From: JBMNNS01 sp050942625
GTDB taxonomy: Bacteria > Bacillota > Dethiobacteria > DTU022 > UBA8154
Reading direction: 5' to 3'
DNA length: 22,502 nucleotides
NCBI GenBank assembly: GCA_050942625.1
Contig: JBMNNS010000022.1
Span: 1 to 22,502 of the forward strand
Shown piece after piece: positions 20,207 to 22,502 of this stretch. Positions within the stretch are counted from its first letter, which is position 1. Each line of letters opens with the position of its first letter. The notes below the pieces were generated by a model, which was not told the origin of the DNA, searched no databases, and saw only the letters and a list, made by a program, of their open reading frames with translations. The translations under genes were made by a program, and so were the position numbers.

Positions 20207-22384
20207 ATGAGAATCAATACCAATATCAGTGCCATGAACGCGCACAGGCAGTTGGGTATTAATCAAACCAACAGTAGCAAGTCCATGGAGAGACTCTCCA
20301 GCGGTATGAGAATCAACCGTGCTGGTGACGATGCTGCTGGTCTTGCAATCTCTGAAAAAATGAGAGGTCAGATTCGTGGTCTGAAGCAGGCACAAAGAAA
20401 TGCTCAAGATGGTATTTCGTTGATTCAAACTGCAGAAGGTGCACTAAACGAAACTCATGCAATTCTGCAAAGAATGCGGGAGCTAGCTACCCAAGCTTCG
20501 AATGGTACAAACACTGAGACAGACCGTGCTGAGATCCAAAAAGAAATGAATCAGTTAACTTCTGAAATCAATAGAATTGGTAATACCACTGAGTTTAATA
20601 CCCAGAAGTTACTAGATGGTGGAAAGCAAATTGATGCTAATGCAGCTGTTTCAGGAAAAGCACTGATCGGTGGATTAGACGCTGGTGTAACAAATGCGAC
20701 TGCTACAGAGTATAGTACTGGTGTTGATCAAGTACTTGGAAGCTTAACATCTGGGGATATCACTTTGTCCACAACAGATACGAGTGATTCTAGTATAGCT
20801 ATAGGTGATATAACAGTTTATATCACGTGGAATGAGACTGCAGGCGAACATGCCGCTGGTAATGTAACCAATGTAAATGGTTCAGAGGGGACTGTGGATC
20901 TTGTTATCGACAGGAGCAAAAGCCAAGCGAATGCTGCATCAGCAATTGCTGCTGCACTTCAAGCGGTTGTGGATGATTCGGCCTACGCAGGGGTTTTGGC
21001 AGGAGCAACATTTTCACAAGATGAAAATGCTGTTGACGTAACATTAGGAGCTGGAATTGATGCGACGACAGCTAACGCATTAAAATTTGAATTGACCCAA
21101 GGCACAGCAAGCGATTTTGCAATAGCACAGAATGGTAAAGATATCACAGATCAGGTTAATGCTAGCGTAGCAGGTGCAGTGCTTGATGTTGATGCAGTGG
21201 CAGCAAATGGAAACATCACTTTTTCGGGCGTGGCTGCAGAGGGTACGAATATCACTATAGCCGATAAAAAAATCGCTTTTTACGATAGTGCTTCAGGTAA
21301 TTTTGCTGATGCTGATGCGGCGAAATCAGCCTTAACTGCAGATATGGTTGTAGATATCAATGGAATTACAAGTGCTGAAGGAATGGCTCAGGCAGTAGTT
21401 CAGGCTGTAAACAACAGTCCGATAGCAGGATTCACTGTAGCTGTGGACGGTTCAACGCCAGCTCAGATCAATGTTGACGCAGTCGATGAAGGAGCCTTTG
21501 GTGGAACAACATTTTTGAGTAAAACCGATGTTGCTTCCGATGTTGCGGCAACAGGTAGTGTGACTTTCTCCTCTGTTCCAACTGAGGATGCACAGCTTTC
21601 AATCGGCGATACTAGTATTGGATTTTTTGATAGCTCTTCTGGGACGTATTCGAGTGCTGAAGCAGCTAAAGAGGCTCTAGGCACCGACTTTATCATTGAT
21701 ACTAATGGAATGAAAACTGCCAATGATGTCAAAAATGCCGTTATGGCGTTAGACCCGCAGATTACTAGTGTGAGCATGGCTTCAGGCGGTGTAGGAAAGA
21801 TTGACATTACTGCTTCGACTGCAGGGGCAGCTGGTAACACAATCGCATTAGATGCTTCTGACAATGATACTAGTGGGTTCACCGCTAAGTTCCAAATTGG
21901 TGCTAATACAGGTCAGAGCATGACTATTGAAGTTAATGACATGAGATCTGCAGCACTAGGAATTAGCACCACTGATAGCACAGAAGAGAAAACTGTTACA
22001 GTAGATGGAAAAGACTACGGTGTAGCATGGACCACTACTAATGATGTTACTAATGGCACTGATAATCAAGGAGTCGAGCATGCTCTTGATGTCTCAACTC
22101 ATGAAAATGCGACTGCTGCTGTTAAGGTGTTAGATGACGCTATTAATACAGTGTCAGCTGAACGCTCAAAACTTGGTGCTTTCCAAAACCGTCTTGAACA
22201 CACCATCAGCAACCTAGGCACTTCTGCGGAGAACCTGCAAGCTGCTGAATCTCGTATCCGTGACCTAGACATGGCTGAAGAGATGATGGCATTCACCAAG
22301 AATAACATTCTCCAACAAGCTGCAACTGCCATGTTGGCTCAAGCTAATATGGCTCCTCAATCTGTACTGCAGTTGCTTGGATAA
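20207..22384 (+). CDS. hag: Flagellin with long, internally duplicated central domain
   Basis: This is the filament subunit, exported through the flagellar type III system. The conserved D0/D1 N terminus (residues 1-139, MRINTNISAMNAHRQLG to FNTQKLLDGG) and C terminus (about 625-725, ending APQSVLQLLG) are intact. They flank a long exposed region at 140-560. FQIGANTGQSMTIEVNDMRSAALGI at 562-586 returns to the D1 core and a short insertion (590-625) follows. The total of 725 residues is much more than the about 275-400 of simple flagellins. The central part is rich in Ala, Gly, Ser, Thr and Asp, with almost no Cys or Trp, and includes two related modules 115 residues apart. Codons ending in T are more frequent than in neighbouring genes, consistent with high expression. 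AGGGAGG lies nine bases before the ATG. The gene stands alone between a SigD promoter and a terminator. Confidence 0.97.
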   Translation: MRINTNISAMNAHRQLGINQTNSSKSMERLSSGMRINRAGDDAAGLAISEKMRGQIRGLKQAQRNAQDGISLIQTAEGALNETHAILQRMRELATQASNGTNTETDRAEIQKEMNQLTSEINRIGNTTEFNTQKLLDGGKQIDANAAVSGKALIGGLDAGVTNATATEYSTGVDQVLGSLTSGDITLSTTDTSDSSIAIGDITVYITWNETAGEHAAGNVTNVNGSEGTVDLVIDRSKSQANAASAIAAALQAVVDDSAYAGVLAGATFSQDENAVDVTLGAGIDATTANALKFELTQGTASDFAIAQNGKDITDQVNASVAGAVLDVDAVAANGNITFSGVAAEGTNITIADKKIAFYDSASGNFADADAAKSALTADMVVDINGITSAEGMAQAVVQAVNNSPIAGFTVAVDGSTPAQINVDAVDEGAFGGTTFLSKTDVASDVAATGSVTFSSVPTEDAQLSIGDTSIGFFDSSSGTYSSAEAAKEALGTDFIIDTNGMKTANDVKNAVMALDPQITSVSMASGGVGKIDITASTAGAAGNTIALDASDNDTSGFTAKFQIGANTGQSMTIEVNDMRSAALGISTTDSTEEKTVTVDGKDYGVAWTTTNDVTNGTDNQGVEHALDVSTHENATAAVKVLDDAINTVSAERSKLGAFQNRLEHTISNLGTSAENLQAAESRIRDLDMAEEMMAFTKNNILQQAATAMLAQANMAPQSVLQLLG

Positions 22385-22405
22385 GATCTTAAGTGGTAAG
22401 TTAAT

Positions 22406-22438
22406 AAGGAGGGCTCCTAACGGGGCCTTTCCTTTTTT
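22406..22438 (+). terminator. Intrinsic terminator of the flagellin gene
   Basis: GGAGGGCTCC and GGGGCCTTTC can form about ten pairs, including three G-U, around the loop TAAC, and are followed by CCTTTTTT. It lies 22 bases after the flagellin stop. Confidence 0.85.
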
Positions 22439-22482
22439 GAAAGGCAGTGACTGAAAAGAGGGATAACATGGAGGTGAATAAG

Positions 22483-22502
22483 ATGCCCGAAGAAAAAGGG
22501 AT
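22483..22502 (+). CDS. Start of an unidentified gene (partial)
   Basis: An ATG at 22483 is preceded by GGAGGTG at 22470-22476, six bases away, and reads MPEEKG before the window ends. The in-frame ATG at 22468 is also possible, with AGAGGG upstream. Flagellin genes in Clostridia are often followed by flaG, fliD, fliS or csrA-related genes, but six residues do not allow a call. Confidence 0.5.

Overview
The window looks like part of the chromosome of a spore-forming, flagellated, Gram-positive bacterium of the class Clostridia. The grounds are a SpoIIP peptidoglycan hydrolase, an HrcA/CIRCE-controlled dnaK operon, a YlbF-family protein, a SigD-type flagellin gene, many TTG start codons with strong AGGAGG-like ribosome binding sites, and moderate GC content. 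I cannot name the genus. A selenouridine synthase gene implies selenium metabolism, and a TRAP transporter implies sodium- or proton-driven uptake of organic acids. No rRNA, tRNA, CRISPR array, prophage or insertion sequence was found.

Layout. Bases 1-281 hold the 3' end of a saccharopine-dehydrogenase-like gene on the plus strand. Bases 292-4392 are on the minus strand: a dctP-dctQ-dctM TRAP transporter operon followed by a metallo-beta-lactamase-fold hydrolase. A divergent intergenic region of about 390 bases leads to plus-strand genes: mnmG (tRNA wobble uridine modification), acpS, a cysteine desulfurase with its IscU-type scaffold, spoIIP, and a small membrane protein. The heat-shock operon hrcA-grpE-dnaK-dnaJ follows, behind a perfect CIRCE operator, and then rsmE and mtaB (rRNA and tRNA modification). 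Next is a gene for an exported, membrane-anchored protein with an acidic tail, behind a SigE-like promoter. A shared bidirectional terminator separates it from two minus-strand genes, a YlbF-family protein and mnmH (selenouridine synthase). The last part contains a composite tandem-repeat array, a SigD-type promoter with two CsrA-like hairpins, a very large flagellin gene, its terminator, and the first codons of another gene.

How the genes work together. Several act on the tRNA anticodon loop: MnmG modifies U34, the cysteine desulfurase can supply sulfur for 2-thiouridine, MnmH exchanges that sulfur for selenium, and MtaB methylthiolates t6A37. The heat-shock genes form a self-regulated chaperone unit. 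The flagellin leader carries what looks like a complete CsrA translational switch. The least explained sequences are the composite 33-bp/12-bp repeat array at 19654-19876, two ribosome binding sites that can be masked only in read-through transcripts (spoIIP and the gene at 17367), a strong ribosome binding site with no gene after it next to CIRCE, and the duplicated terminator near 18000. I did not find a convincing undescribed multi-gene system.
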